A stretch of DNA of 64,000 nucleotides from Limnobacter alexandrii (lineage in GTDB: Bacteria > Pseudomonadota > Gammaproteobacteria > Burkholderiales > Burkholderiaceae_B), in contig NZ_SWKN01000010.1 of assembly GCF_005871185.1 (NCBI RefSeq), positions 124,001 through 188,000 on the forward strand, read 5' to 3'. The notes beneath the pieces were generated by a model. It saw nothing but the letters and a program-made list of their open reading frames with translations, ran no database searches and was not told the origin of the DNA. A program made the translations under genes and the position numbers. Positions 40,673 through 48,016 of the stretch are shown piece after piece; the first letter of the stretch is position 1; every line of letters begins with the position of its first letter.

Positions 40673-41181
40673 AAAAGTCGCTGACTTTCAAACAGAAGGC
40701 GGGTGGGGCGGTGTTAGCTGCCTCGGCCACGCTGGTGGGCACCGTGGCCATGTGGGAGGGCACTGAGTATGTGCCTTACCGCGACATTGTTGGAGTGCTC
40801 ACCGTGTGTCAGGGTTACACAGGCCCCGGCATTGTGCCTGGCAAGGTGTACACCAAGGCCGAGTGCGATCAGCTGCTGGTGCAGGAACTGACCCAACACG
40901 GTCAGGGTGTGCTCAAGTGCACCAAAGTGCCGCTCAACCAGAACCAGTACGATGCGATGGTTTCCTTCACCTACAACGTGGGGGTGGGTGCTTACTGTGG
41001 CAGCACACTGGTTCGAAAGCTGAACCAGGGCGATTACACCGGGGCTTGCAATGAGCTTCGCCGCTGGGTCTATGCAGGCGGGAAACGGGTTCAGGGCTTG
41101 GCCAACCGTCGAGAGGCTGAGCGGTCGCTGTGCTTAAAACCCATGCCCTTACCTGAACCTGCTGAGGTGGTCACATCATGA
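40669..41181 (+). CDS. SAR-type endolysin (GH24 muramidase)
   Basis: 170 residues. A weakly hydrophobic, Ala/Gly-rich N-terminal segment (about 9-28) is a signal-anchor-release (SAR) helix. The T4-type catalytic triad follows with the right spacing: E30 (WEGTE), D39 (YRDI) and T45 (VLTVC). Conserved NQYDAMVSFTYNVG is at about 99-112. The enzyme cuts peptidoglycan after the helix leaves the membrane. It overlaps the holin-like gene before it and Rz after it. Confidence 0.92.
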   Translation: MKKSLTFKQKAGGAVLAASATLVGTVAMWEGTEYVPYRDIVGVLTVCQGYTGPGIVPGKVYTKAECDQLLVQELTQHGQGVLKCTKVPLNQNQYDAMVSFTYNVGVGAYCGSTLVRKLNQGDYTGACNELRRWVYAGGKRVQGLANRREAERSLCLKPMPLPEPAEVVTS

Positions 41182-41648
41182 AGCTGCCCAGCTCGTTCAC
41201 GGCCGTGGTGTTCATGGCCATACCCGTTGCGCTTTTGCTGCTGGGTTTTTACGCCGGCGTGAAAGTGGAAGATGGTGCCGCTGCTAAGGAAAAGTTGGAG
41301 CTGCAGGAGCAACACACCACCCAGTTGGCCAAGGCCTTTGAAAACTACCAGGCCAAGATCGTGGCCCAACGCAAACGAGATAAAGAGGTGATTGATGTAT
41401 ACCTTACCGAAATGGCTAAAGTCGACAGCCGGTACCGTGAGCTTACTCGCACTGACCGCCTGCGCCTCCCCCGGTCAGTCTGTGATCCAGATCCCGTGCC
41501 CACCGGCTCCCCAGATGAACCCAGCATTGCAAAAGGAACTGCCCCAACCGTTGTACTTCCAGAACGAGTTGAAGCGGATCTTCGACAGCTCGCACGAAAA
41601 GCCGATGAAGTGACTGCGCAGTGTAGGGCAGCCATACACTTGAATTAA
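41178..41648 (+). CDS. Rz-like inner-membrane spanin
   Basis: 156 residues with an N-terminal signal anchor (about 8-26, AVVFMAIPVALLLLGFYAG) and a periplasmic helical part (residues 35-90). It fuses inner and outer membranes at lysis together with Rz1. It overlaps the endolysin by four bases, and the Rz1 gene is nested inside it in the +1 frame. Confidence 0.85.
   Translation: MKLPSSFTAVVFMAIPVALLLLGFYAGVKVEDGAAAKEKLELQEQHTTQLAKAFENYQAKIVAQRKRDKEVIDVYLTEMAKVDSRYRELTRTDRLRLPRSVCDPDPVPTGSPDEPSIAKGTAPTVVLPERVEADLRQLARKADEVTAQCRAAIHLN
41395..41613 (+). CDS. Rz1-like outer-membrane lipoprotein spanin, nested in Rz
   Basis: 72 residues from the ATG at 41395 (GAGGTG upstream), entirely inside the Rz gene in the +1 frame. 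The lipobox LTAC puts the lipidated cysteine at residue 23. The mature part is proline-rich near its start (IPCPPAPQMNPAL), as usual for Rz1. Nested Rz/Rz1 genes are a known architecture, so the two frames support each other. Confidence 0.88.
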   Translation: MYTLPKWLKSTAGTVSLLALTACASPGQSVIQIPCPPAPQMNPALQKELPQPLYFQNELKRIFDSSHEKPMK

Positions 41649-41713
41649 ATTCTAGGGTGTTCGTGAACTGACTGTGTATTATTGCGCTATTCGTTCCAAG
41701 GTATTAACTTTTA

Positions 41714-42799
41714 ATGAAAAATATTAGTAAACGACCGCACAGATCACATCCTGGGCTAATACCTGAAGAACTAATCGGGTTGAAAAAAGTTTGTCCATTT
41801 TGTAATTGTGAGACTGAAATACCTTGGCTTGAAAAATTGCAGTTTCCTAAATTTCCCATAAAATCTAATGATGGAAATTGTTACTGGGCTCCTGTCAGCT
41901 TTCCCCTAACTTGTTCATCATTAGTTTGTAATAAAGTTTTTGAGGTCAAGATCCCTGTTTTGCCAAACCACAATCGCTGGTCGTTGTATGGGGATGAGGC
42001 AGGTAGATATATCACCCAGCCTGCAATTAAATACTCTTCGAGGCCACTAAATTTTTACTGCATTACCCTTGTTGGTTTGCATGCTTCCAAACATGATCGA
42101 GTGCGCAAACAGGTTATGAATCTTAAGAGGCTGATCCGACCAAATGATGATCCGGAGTCTTGGGCACATCATTTCACCAGGATTTGGGACAGTAAACCTG
42201 AGTCCAATCAATTTAATCTTTCCTCTAAAAAAGAAAAAATAGAATACGCAAAGCGATTTGCTAAAGTGGTGAGGGAGGCTCGCCCTCATTTAGTGTCTTT
42301 TAATTTTTCAAGTTGTTTTGTAGATCCCGAGGAAAAAGGTCAGAGGCAATCGCTTTTAAAGCATCAGAAGGAAACATTATTTTCTGAGTCTATATTGGGC
42401 ACTCTAGTGGAGCTTAGAAGGCAAGATAAAAGTGTTAGGTGGATCTTCGATAATATTCAAGATACTAGCCTCGGAGATAAAATTGAAGGATGGGCTTCGG
42501 AGCGATTTTTGGGTTTGCAGTACACACGTTTATTCTGTTGGCTTTCTTCGGGTTCGGCTGTCCTTGAGCCGTCTTTTGTGCGTCCAGGCTCACACTTTCT
42601 TTTAGAAGTGGCTGATTTTATAAGTTACTGCGTAGCCAGAGATTTTTTTATGGCGATCATGGAAAAACCTTCCGAGTTTCCATCTTCACTATTGGGTAAA
42701 GGTTTTTACCAGGGTACTTTCGGCGATGGGGATGTTGAGAGTACCTCGAGTCTTGGACTGCCCATCAAGAAATTTTATGGCGTTCAGCCAACGCGCTGA
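41714..42799 (+). CDS. Zinc-finger plus DUF3800 (RNase-H-like) protein near attR
   Basis: 361 residues. A putative zinc finger (C27, C30, C32 with C67 and C72) precedes the DUF3800 domain: YGDEAG (D94/E95), a central acidic FDNIQD (about 243) and LEVADFISYCVAR (D301), matching the three acidic positions of this RNase-H-like family. DUF3800 proteins are frequent in mobile elements and defence-related loci, but their substrates are mostly unknown. The gene lies past the lysis cassette, is clearly AT-richer than the late genes and has its own leader, all typical of right-end cargo. Nuclease activity is inferred from the fold. Confidence 0.75.
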   Translation: MKNISKRPHRSHPGLIPEELIGLKKVCPFCNCETEIPWLEKLQFPKFPIKSNDGNCYWAPVSFPLTCSSLVCNKVFEVKIPVLPNHNRWSLYGDEAGRYITQPAIKYSSRPLNFYCITLVGLHASKHDRVRKQVMNLKRLIRPNDDPESWAHHFTRIWDSKPESNQFNLSSKKEKIEYAKRFAKVVREARPHLVSFNFSSCFVDPEEKGQRQSLLKHQKETLFSESILGTLVELRRQDKSVRWIFDNIQDTSLGDKIEGWASERFLGLQYTRLFCWLSSGSAVLEPSFVRPGSHFLLEVADFISYCVARDFFMAIMEKPSEFPSSLLGKGFYQGTFGDGDVESTSSLGLPIKKFYGVQPTR

Positions 42800-42887
42800 C
42801 CGACGCCAGTACTGCTGAATGACTTGCTCAATTTATTGCTTTTTGATTTGATCTAAGCAACATTAGATAGGTGATCGACTAACCGTT

Positions 42888-43136
42888 GTGCTAAAAATGA
42901 GAGATTGGATGTTTTATTGGATGAAATCCAGCTATTTGATGGTTGTAGTTCTGTGTGCTGGCTTGGCTTTTATTTTTGCTGACTTGAACGTTGGATTGTG
43001 GCGTGGTTTGGATGTTCGAGCGCACTGCGAGCTTGATTATCAAAAGTTCAATGTTCAAAACTATGACTTAAAAACTTGGACGTCGATGTGTGTTGCCGCT
43101 GGTGGTGGTGAGGCGCTATTGCGTCAGGGCAGATGA
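42888..43136 (+). CDS. Small membrane protein in the right-end cargo region (82 aa)
   Basis: Not recognised. One hydrophobic segment (about 17-35, YLMVVVLCAGLAFIFADL) and a polar C-terminus with two cysteines (47 and 68) that would be periplasmic if it inserts as expected. The start could be GTG 42888 or ATG 42897; neither has a good ribosome site. AT-rich. Confidence 0.5.
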   Translation: MLKMRDWMFYWMKSSYLMVVVLCAGLAFIFADLNVGLWRGLDVRAHCELDYQKFNVQNYDLKTWTSMCVAAGGGEALLRQGR

Positions 43137-43149
43137 AAGTAGTTTGGGC

Positions 43150-43184
43150 GGAGACCAACTGAGTATGGGTTTCGGTTGGCCTCC
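43150..43184. terminator. Hairpin between convergent right-end genes
   Basis: GGAGACCAAC and GTTGGCCTCC (9 of 10 pairs) form a stem, followed by a second one (GACCAT/GGTGGTC). It lies between the rightward gene ending at 43136 and the leftward one ending at 43239. No strong T run, so termination is only suggested. Confidence 0.35.
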
Positions 43185-43238
43185 ATGACCATCTGACGGG
43201 TGGTCACAAACTGAGTGCAGTTGCTGGTTCGAAAGTTC

Positions 43239-43466
43239 CTACCCCTCAATGCCTGGTTCGCGCATGTACCAGGGGCAGCCATGATTGACTGTGCTGTACT
43301 TGTGTAGATCGCACCACCATGAGTTCAGCAACTGTTCGCCGCCGTATTCCCTGCTGTTGAATTGAGGTCGGGCGTGGGTGCAGAACTGGCAGGTACCAGG
43401 GCGGTCCTTCCAATAGTCTTGACCATTGAAAATTTGGAAATCGTTAGCCACAAAAATACTGATCAA
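43239..43466 (-). CDS. Small Cys/His-rich protein next to attR (75 aa)
   Basis: Not recognised. GTCQFCTHARPQF and NSWWCDLHKYSTVNHGCPWY supply four cysteines and several histidines, consistent with a small zinc-binding fold. It is the last gene before attR and runs leftward, against the late region. Confidence 0.55.
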   Translation of the reverse strand: MISIFVANDFQIFNGQDYWKDRPGTCQFCTHARPQFNSREYGGEQLLNSWWCDLHKYSTVNHGCPWYMREPGIEG

Positions 43467-43514
43467 ATGAACAGTATTGAATGCTAGTCGATCGCGGCGA
43501 AAGCTGTCAAAAAC

Positions 43515-43587
43515 TTTCCTATTCAGAAAACACCGTCATTGATTTAAAAGGCTTTTTTCTGCTTTGCATCTGACAATGAATAGGAAA
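43515..43587. promoter_or_regulatory. Candidate integrase arm-type sites, right arm
   Basis: TTTCCTATTCA at 43515-43525 and its exact inverse TGAATAGGAAA at 43577-43587, 55-127 bases inside attR. The same 11-mer occurs beside attL (5163-5173). The surrounding sequence is AT-rich, as in IHF-bent att sites. Confidence 0.55.
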
Positions 43588-43641
43588 AATAAAACGCTAA
43601 GCTATTGATATATTGATAAAAAAGACTATTCCGTCATTAGC

Positions 43642-43682
43642 TTAATAGCCTATCGGGGGTTCGAATCCCCCTCTCTCCGCCA
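43642..43682 (+). repeat. attR core, 41-bp copy of the tRNA-Ser 3' end
   Basis: Identical to 5063-5103. The 5' part of the tRNA is absent here, so this is the chromosomal remnant, not a second functional tRNA. Confidence 0.95.
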
Positions 43683-43690
43683 GAAATTCT

Positions 43691-43722
43691 AAAAAGCCCT
43701 GAACTTGGTTCAGGGCTTTTTT
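43691..43722 (+). terminator. Original tRNA-Ser terminator, displaced by the prophage
   Basis: AGCCCTGAAC-TTG-GTTCAGGGCT with a T run directly after attR. Before integration it would have followed the tRNA by a few bases. Confidence 0.85.
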
Positions 43723-43734
43723 CATTTCAGGGCG

Positions 43735-43850
43735 GCGGAGAAGCAAAGTCCCAGTGGACTTTGCGTGGGGGATTCGAAGCTTTTCGCCTGTGAGCGAAAA
43801 GCCGGGAGAATTGACACTACCAGTGACGCGTAAGCGGCGCGCAGGAGTGG
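43735..43850. repeat. Paired hairpin element beside attR
   Basis: Two strong stems, GCAAAGTCC-CAGT-GGACTTTGC and GCTTTTCGC-CTGTGA-GCGAAAAGC, are joined by GTGGGGGATTCGAA, which resembles a T-arm fragment, and followed by GC-rich sequence. No gene is convincing here. It could be a REP-like intergenic repeat or debris from earlier integrations into the tRNA. Confidence 0.35.
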
Positions 43851-43859
43851 CATGGTTTT

Positions 43860-44174
43860 TTATACTTCAGCCAATTTATCGACAGTGTCCGGGAATTTTT
43901 CAACCAACCGAATCAGCAATGTTGCTTGCGCATTTGGTTTTGCACGCCCCTGTTCCCAATTTTCCAGGGTTCTAGGATTGGTTCGCAAATAACTCGCAAA
44001 GACGGGACGGGACAGATTCAGACTTTCACGCAGGGCCACTAACTCTCCGGCGCTGATATTCAGCGTAGATTGAGATTCGACTTTGTGGGTACGTAAAGTC
44101 TTTTTGCCTGCTCGCTCCTTTGCCAGCGATTCAAGCCCTTCTTGTAGCTCAGCAAATAAACTTCGTTTGCTCAT
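43860..44174 (-). CDS. HigA-like antitoxin
   Basis: 104 residues. The C-terminal XRE helix-turn-helix (about 45-95; ISAGELVALRESLNLSRPVFASYLRTNPRTLENWEQGRAKPN) is typical of HigA2/NadS antitoxins. The N-terminal 40 residues probably wrap the toxin. Encoded after the toxin with a four-base overlap, the order of the HigBA group. The antitoxin should repress the shared promoter upstream of 44509. It lies just outside attR, so it is host or older-island DNA rather than part of this prophage. Confidence 0.85.
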   Translation of the reverse strand: MSKRSLFAELQEGLESLAKERAGKKTLRTHKVESQSTLNISAGELVALRESLNLSRPVFASYLRTNPRTLENWEQGRAKPNAQATLLIRLVEKFPDTVDKLAEV

Positions 44175-44509
44175 TTTCTCACCTCGAGTTCCGCTTTTAA
44201 CATCGCCTTGAGAATAGCCTTCTCGGGAGCAGTTAGATCATTCATCTCGTTTTTGTTGTAACAGGTAAAGAGCCAGAATTGACTCTTTTCCGCCCACCAG
44301 AAATAGATTATTCGCAAGCCGCCTCGTTTACCCTTGTTACGCTTTGAGTCTGCATAGCGCAATTTGCGTAAACCGCCAGTGCCTTGAACGATTACTCCGG
44401 CCTCTGGGCTGGTGAGTAAAAACGTTTGCAGCAATTTGAATTCATCGTCAGTCAGATAACTACTTCTCTGGCGTTGAAACGGCGGTAGTTCAACAAAAAC
44501 AGCTTTCAT
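44171..44509 (-). CDS. RelE/HigB-2-like toxin
   Basis: 112 residues: LTDDEFKLLQTFLLTSPEAGVIVQGTGGLRKLRYAD (about 19-54), GLRIIYFWWAEKSQFWLF and a C-terminal helix ending KAMLKAELEVRK follow the HigB-2 branch of RelE-type mRNA interferases. Family members cut mRNA at the ribosome. Catalytic positive residues would be among R48, K49, R51 and R65. First gene of the pair. Confidence 0.85.
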   Translation of the reverse strand: MKAVFVELPPFQRQRSSYLTDDEFKLLQTFLLTSPEAGVIVQGTGGLRKLRYADSKRNKGKRGGLRIIYFWWAEKSQFWLFTCYNKNEMNDLTAPEKAILKAMLKAELEVRK

Positions 44510-44707
44510 CTAAAGTGTACGTAAGTTGCGGATATTTTTCAAGTTGGAAGTAAATTTGCGATAAGCCGCAAATCTCGATCAGTTTTGTCGTTCAACTGTG
44601 AGATTGAGTGACCCTCAGCCAGTATTGGTTCAGCGGGGTGAAGTCAAGCGTTCCTCTGGGTGTCTCTCGGCTAAAATCTACAAAGCTGTTTTACAGAGAG
44701 GTACCCC

Positions 44708-45316
44708 ATGTCTACCCCCAATCCCAAACCCGTCAAAATTCAGGTTTGGACCGATTTCGTGTGTCCGTTCTGCCTGCTTGGTGAAACCATCATCGAGAAA
44801 GCCATTGAAGGATCGAATGTTGAACTGGAGTGGATGCCGTTTGAGTTGCGCCCTTTTCCTACCCCCACCTTAAAGCCTGAAGATGAATACCTGCCGCGTG
44901 TATGGAAAGCGTCGGTCTACCCCATGGCAGAGCGTCTTGGTGTACCCATCAAACTGCCCACGGTGTCGCCACAGCCCTACACACGCAAAGCATTTTTGGG
45001 TTTGCAGTATGCCAAGCAGCAGGGCAAGGGCAATGCTTACGCCACATCAGTGATGAAGGCCTTCTTCCAGCAAGACCAGAACATCGGTGAAGATGAAGTG
45101 TTGAAAAGTATTCTGAAAAACCTGGGTTTGAACCCTGCTGGGCTGGATGAATTCGTGAATTCCCCTGAGGCGAATGCCCGGCACGATGCAGACCTTCAAC
45201 TTGCGCAACGCGTGGGTATTCAGGCCGTGCCATCCATGTTGGTCGGTGATCAGTTTTTCTCGGGTGAGCCGAATGTGGAAATGCTGAACAAGGCCATTGA
45301 GAAAGCAGCCAAGTAA
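44708..45316 (+). CDS. DsbA-family oxidoreductase (FrnE-like)
   Basis: 202 residues with the thioredoxin-fold active site CPFC at 19-22 (WTDFVCPFCLLGE) and the helical insertion of the DsbA/FrnE group; the cis-Pro loop appears as VQAVPSML-like VGIQAVPSMLVGDQF (about 168-182). There is no signal peptide, so it acts in the cytoplasm, as FrnE proteins do. AGAGAGG precedes the ATG. It probably handles dithiol/disulfide exchange; the substrate is unknown. Confidence 0.88.
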   Translation: MSTPNPKPVKIQVWTDFVCPFCLLGETIIEKAIEGSNVELEWMPFELRPFPTPTLKPEDEYLPRVWKASVYPMAERLGVPIKLPTVSPQPYTRKAFLGLQYAKQQGKGNAYATSVMKAFFQQDQNIGEDEVLKSILKNLGLNPAGLDEFVNSPEANARHDADLQLAQRVGIQAVPSMLVGDQFFSGEPNVEMLNKAIEKAAK

Positions 45317-45341
45317 CACAGGGCGGGCAGTCAGGCCCGTC

Positions 45342-45695
45342 TCAAACCTGCAGGCTCATCAATTCTTTCGCCCAATCCTGGTCTTCACCTTTCTCGAGAA
45401 ACATGATCAAGCCCAGGCTCATTCTGCTCAGGAGCAAGCCCTCACGTCGCGCGGCAGAGTGACAAACAATCTGAATGGATTGGGCGTGTTCAAGTAAAAA
45501 ATGTGCGGTGTCGATGGCATCAGAGTCTGGCAGGCGCAGATCAGAAATCAAGAGGTCCGCGTCCAGGCCATTCGCCTTCAGGTCTTCAAGCCGTTCAAAC
45601 AATTGAATGGATACCGGTTTGTACATATGGTGCAGAAGGTCTGCAAGCGCTTGAGCAAGGGGTTGATGGTCTTCAAGAATCAAAATGCGCTTCAT
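45342..45695 (-). CDS. Stand-alone response-regulator receiver
   Basis: 117 residues, a single CheY-like domain: acidic pair E8/D9 (ILEDHQPL), phospho-acceptor D52 (LLISDLRLPD) and K102 (FLEKGE). No output domain follows. The position of the usual Thr/Ser is S80 (CHSAAR). The cognate kinase is not in this window. It may act as a phosphate sink or bind a partner protein. Confidence 0.82.
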   Translation of the reverse strand: MKRILILEDHQPLAQALADLLHHMYKPVSIQLFERLEDLKANGLDADLLISDLRLPDSDAIDTAHFLLEHAQSIQIVCHSAARREGLLLSRMSLGLIMFLEKGEDQDWAKELMSLQV

Positions 45696-45818
45696 TGGAA
45701 TTGCCTATATTGGCGTGGGTTTGACATGACCAACAGAACGGAACCATGAACCTTTAACTTACCACATGCTACTTAAAGTCTGTAGACCCAAATTGGTCAG
45801 AAATAGAACCTTTCGTGC

Positions 45819-46064
45819 ATGGCAAAATCCCGGTCCAAGCACTCCAAATTGCATCCTTTCCAATCTCGTCTGGTCTTCGCGCTCCGTTTGCGCGAGGCCC
45901 GTCAGTGCCTGGGAATTTCCCAAGAAGTTCTTGCCGAACGCGCTGAACTGCATCGCACCTACATTGGGCAGGTTGAACGCGGGGAGCGAAATATCTCGGT
46001 GGACAACATGGAAAAACTGTCCCGGGCTGTGGGCTTCGAGTTGTGGGAAATGCTCAAACCGTGA
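45819..46064 (+). CDS. Small XRE-family regulator
   Basis: 81 residues, nearly all helix-turn-helix (about 18-75; LREARQCLGISQEVLAERAELHRTYIGQVERGERNISVDNMEKLSRAVG), similar in size and sequence to controller-type regulators. The adjacent frame 45766-46068 is a shadow. No restriction genes are nearby. Divergent from the receiver gene. Confidence 0.82.
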   Translation: MAKSRSKHSKLHPFQSRLVFALRLREARQCLGISQEVLAERAELHRTYIGQVERGERNISVDNMEKLSRAVGFELWEMLKP

Positions 46065-46148
46065 TTAGGGATAGTTCGGGTTTTGTGGCGTCAGCACTCG
46101 AGGTAATCTGAATTCATTTAGCGCGTTCACCCTATTCACAAGGCATTC

Positions 46149-47483
46149 ATGAATTTATTCTCCAAGCTTCAGCAACGTGCTGCTGAGGGCAAGCCCCTGC
46201 GCGTCGGCATGATCGGTGCGGGCAAGTTCGGCTCTATGTATCTTTCCCAAGTGCCACGTTCACCCGGCATTCAGATGGTGGGCATTGCAGATTTGTCACC
46301 CGATCGAGCGCGTGCAGCGCTGAAAAACGTGGGCTGGAAAGAGGAGGCCTACAACTCAGCCACCCTGGAACACGCTGCGAAACAAGGCAATACAGCAATC
46401 ATTGAAGATGGCATGAAGCTGATTGAGTCGCCTTTTGTCGACATCATCATCGATTCCACTGGCAACCCCGCTGTGGGCATTGCCCATGTGCTGGCCTGTT
46501 GCGAATTCAAAAAACACATTGTGATGGTGAATGTGGAGGCTGACGCACTTGCAGGCCCCTTGCTAAAACGCAAGGCCGATGAAGCAGGCATTGTGTACTC
46601 GCTGGCGTATGGCGACCAGCCCGCACTGATTTTCGAAATGGTGGACTGGGCGCGTGCTGCAGGATTTTCGGTGGTGGCCGCAGGCAAAGGCACGAAGTAT
46701 TTGCCCACCTATCACGAGAGCACGCCTGACACCGTGTGGAACCACTACGGTTTGACTGCCGAAGATGCAGCCAAAGGTGGCATGAATGCGCAAATGTTCA
46801 ACAGCTTTCTGGATGGCACCAAAAGCGCGATTGAAATGGCGGCAGTGGCCAACGCAACCGGCCTGGCCGCGCCCAGTGGTTTGAAGTTTCCGGCAGTGGG
46901 TGTCGATGATTTGGCGAGGATTTTAAAGCCGCGTGAACATGGTGGCATTCTGGATCAGCGCGGGCAGGTGGAAGTGATTTCAAGTGTTGAGCGCGACATC
47001 CGCCCGGTGTTTCGCGACTTGCGTTGGGGCGTGTACGTCACCTTCGCAGCCGACAGTGAATACGTGGCCCGTTGCTTCAAGGAATATGGCTTGATCACCG
47101 ACCCCAGCGGGCAGTATTCCAGCATGTACAAGCCCTTTCACTTGATTGGTCTGGAACTTGGCATTTCAGTGGCATCCATCGGTGTTCGTGGCGAGGCCAC
47201 AGGCGCGCCCATCTGCTGGCATGGCGATGTGGTGGCCACAGCCAAACGCGATTTGCAGGCTGGTGAAATGCTGGATGGGGAAGGTGGCTACACCGTGTAT
47301 GGCAAGTTGCTGCCTGCAAAGGAATCGTTGGCCTTGGGCGGTTTGCCCTTGGGCTTGGCGCACGGTGTGAAGTTGTTGAAACCCGTGAAAGCCGGGCAGG
47401 CCGTGGGTTGGAATGATGTGGCGTTTGATGCGAATTCCACGGCGGTGAAGTTCCGCCGTGAAATGGAACGTACTTTTAACTAA
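46149..47483 (+). CDS. COG4091-type dehydrogenase with C-terminal SAF domain
   Basis: 444 residues. The N-terminal Rossmann fold (VGMIGAGKFGSMYLSQVPR, about 19-37) resembles homoserine dehydrogenase. A central catalytic domain and a C-terminal SAF domain (about 375-440) follow. The family (predicted homoserine dehydrogenase-like oxidoreductases) is linked to sugar-acid and amino-acid catabolism in various bacteria, but the substrate here is not determinable. It stands alone, convergent with the VOC gene. Confidence 0.82.
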   Translation: MNLFSKLQQRAAEGKPLRVGMIGAGKFGSMYLSQVPRSPGIQMVGIADLSPDRARAALKNVGWKEEAYNSATLEHAAKQGNTAIIEDGMKLIESPFVDIIIDSTGNPAVGIAHVLACCEFKKHIVMVNVEADALAGPLLKRKADEAGIVYSLAYGDQPALIFEMVDWARAAGFSVVAAGKGTKYLPTYHESTPDTVWNHYGLTAEDAAKGGMNAQMFNSFLDGTKSAIEMAAVANATGLAAPSGLKFPAVGVDDLARILKPREHGGILDQRGQVEVISSVERDIRPVFRDLRWGVYVTFAADSEYVARCFKEYGLITDPSGQYSSMYKPFHLIGLELGISVASIGVRGEATGAPICWHGDVVATAKRDLQAGEMLDGEGGYTVYGKLLPAKESLALGGLPLGLAHGVKLLKPVKAGQAVGWNDVAFDANSTAVKFRREMERTFN

Positions 47484-47486
47484 CGC

Positions 47487-47930
47487 TCACTTCGCGAAAA
47501 TTTGATCCATGTTGGCAAAAGCCTTGAATTCAAGCGCATTGCCACATGGGTCCATGAAGAACATGGTGGCCTGTTCTCCCACCTGGCCTTTGAATCGAAT
47601 ATACGGCTCAATCACAAACTTGGTGTCCGCAGCTTTCAGCCTGTCGGCCAATTCATTCCACTGATCCATCGTCAAAATCACACCGAAATGTTTGGCCGGT
47701 ACGGCGTGGCCATCTACGCTGCTGTTGGCCTTGCAGCCCACTTCTTCGGGTGCCAAATGCGCCACAAGCTGGTGGCCGTAAAAGTTGAAATCTACCCAAT
47801 GCGGGGCGCTACGGCCTTCTTCACAGCCAATCACTTCGCCATAAAACTTGCGGGCTACTTCGATGTCTGTGACAGGGAATGCGAGGTGAAAGGGCTGAAG
47901 CGTGCTGTGTTTGGCTTGAACTGTGGACAT
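47487..47930 (-). CDS. VOC-family (glyoxalase/dioxygenase superfamily) protein
   Basis: 147 residues with two beta-alpha-beta-beta-beta modules: PFHLAFPVTDIEVARKFYGEVIGC (about 13-36; metal ligand H15) and a second half ending MFFMDPCGNALEFKAF (E about 136). HFGVILT (H about 81) gives another ligand. Probably a metal-dependent dioxygenase or isomerase of unknown substrate. Confidence 0.85.
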   Translation of the reverse strand: MSTVQAKHSTLQPFHLAFPVTDIEVARKFYGEVIGCEEGRSAPHWVDFNFYGHQLVAHLAPEEVGCKANSSVDGHAVPAKHFGVILTMDQWNELADRLKAADTKFVIEPYIRFKGQVGEQATMFFMDPCGNALEFKAFANMDQIFAK

Positions 47931-48016
47931 GTGAGTTACCAGTGAATGTGCAATTGATCATTCACACACTATAGGGTTGTTCGGGTTTCCCGGCCAATCG
48001 TGGAAACCCGAATCTT

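Noticed and set aside
43754-43975. 73-codon frame across the hairpin element beside attR
   Set aside because: Made from the two inverted repeats and the tail of the antitoxin gene; no ribosome site.
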